Below are positions 5,361 to 5,827 of a DNA stretch of 5,827 nt, one piece after another. The notes under the pieces are model-generated. The model was not told the origin of the DNA and searched no databases. It was given only the letters and a program-made list of their open reading frames with translations. The first letter of the stretch is position 1; every line of letters starts with the position of its first letter. This DNA comes from Methanobacteriota archaeon (GTDB lineage: Archaea; Thermoplasmatota; Poseidoniia; MGIII; CG-Epi1). The position numbers and the translations under genes are program-made. Location of the stretch: positions 11,722 through 17,548 of the forward strand of contig PCBV01000039.1 of assembly GCA_002731905.1 (NCBI GenBank). Reading direction: 5' to 3'.

Positions 5361-5827
5361 ATGCCCGAAACAGGACAGTCCGAATGGAACGCACAGGCGC
5401 TGGTTGCTGCTGGAGCTGTGCTCCTGCTGCTCACTGCGCTCTGGCTAGGAGTCTACGCCCCTGGCCAGAAGAAACTGAGCGACGACTTCGAGACCACATA
5501 CGAGTACGGAGGCGAGCTCAAGGTGCTCGACATCCCACAGTTCCAGACTATGCAGGATGCCGACAATGACGGCTGCAGCTGTACTGTCTACTCCAACGCC
5601 ATAGCACGGCATGTGCTGGTTGCCGAGTCAGGTCAGAGCAGCGATGACGAGACCTTCTTCAACGAAAATTTCAGCGTTTTTGCTAACGATAAAACCGTTG
5701 ACCAAGACAAGGATGGATTATCCGACTCGTATCTCTTCACACTCAAGGATGGCAACAGTTGGCTCGACCGCGTGACTTATGAATCTCGCGGCGAGGGGAG
5801 CGAGGCGGATGACTACGGTTACTCGAC
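5361..5827 (+). CDS. Exported DUF3068/PorA-family-like protein with Asp-rich loops, 3' end missing
   Basis: The frame from ATG 5361 is open to the window edge: 155 complete codons, no stop. Residues 13-33 form one hydrophobic segment (signal anchor or signal peptide) ending near VYAPGQ, so the rest is probably outside the cell. After it, DDFETTYEYGGELKVLD (41-57) and the segment around ARHVLVAES (82-90) resemble DUF3068/PorA-family proteins: an N-terminal membrane segment, then a beta-rich domain beginning with an Asp-x-Thr-Thr-x-x-Tyr-x-Gly type motif. DADNDG (66-71) and DQDKDGLSD (114-122) look like calcium-binding DxDxDG loops. C72 and C74 are close enough to form a disulfide or bind metal. 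The start is backed by AGGTGA 4 nt upstream. The family match is recalled by eye and not verified; full length and C-terminal membrane segment cannot be seen. Confidence 0.75.
   Translation, partial: MPETGQSEWNAQALVAAGAVLLLLTALWLGVYAPGQKKLSDDFETTYEYGGELKVLDIPQFQTMQDADNDGCSCTVYSNAIARHVLVAESGQSSDDETFFNENFSVFANDKTVDQDKDGLSDSYLFTLKDGNSWLDRVTYESRGEGSEADDYGYS

Noticed and set aside
5041..5448. A 135-codon plus-strand frame spanning two genes
   Set aside because: It overlaps the zinc-ribbon tail and the start of the DUF3068-like gene in another frame. It also crosses the promoter and leader, and shows no domain.
5384..5569. A 61-codon plus-strand frame near the right end
   Set aside because: It is a shadow of the frame starting at 5361, which has a Shine-Dalgarno site, a signal-type hydrophobic segment and no stop before the window end.

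Overview
The window looks like chromosomal DNA from an archaeon. The strongest evidence is a proteasome-activating nucleotidase (PAN) with a C-terminal Leu-Tyr-X motif, divergent from an archaeal-type multiprotein bridging factor 1 (zinc ribbon plus Cro/C1-type helix-turn-helix), with TATA/BRE-like promoter elements in two gaps. Moderate G+C, TATA boxes spaced for leaderless transcripts, and an exported protein with Asp-rich calcium-type loops would suit an uncultivated marine euryarchaeon (Marine Group II/III, Thermoplasmatota). That placement is inference; no rRNA or tRNA gene is present to confirm it.

Left part (1-1840, plus strand): the 3' part of an NCS2/AzgA-type purine permease, running in from outside the window, is followed after 85 bp by a complete adenine phosphoribosyltransferase gene (apt). 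Together they suggest uptake of purine bases and salvage of adenine to AMP. The gap holds a strong inverted repeat and a tiny out-of-frame ORF overlapping the apt start.

Middle (1841-3726, minus strand): PAN is followed 2 nt later by ribose-5-phosphate isomerase A (rpiA, GTG start), a tight two-gene unit that converges on apt with 12 bp between the stop codons. RpiA feeds ribose-5-phosphate towards PRPP, the co-substrate of Apt, so the two are linked metabolically though transcribed towards each other.

Right part (3727-5827, plus strand): a 44-bp divergent gap contains a good TATA/BRE for PAN and a weaker one for mbf1, arranged so the two would interfere. After mbf1 comes an unrecognised membrane protein with about six membrane segments and twelve C-terminal cysteines in six CxxC pairs (probably three zinc ribbons). 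Next is a gene cut by the window end, with one N-terminal membrane segment and an exported domain resembling DUF3068/PorA-family proteins. It is preceded by BRE/TATA, a roughly 50-nt leader with a long bulged hairpin and a Shine-Dalgarno site.

No mobile element, CRISPR array, tRNA or rRNA was seen. No gene-free stretch exceeds about 105 bp. The best candidates for something undescribed are the structured 5' leader at 5308-5344, the membrane zinc-ribbon protein and the interlocked PAN/mbf1 promoters.
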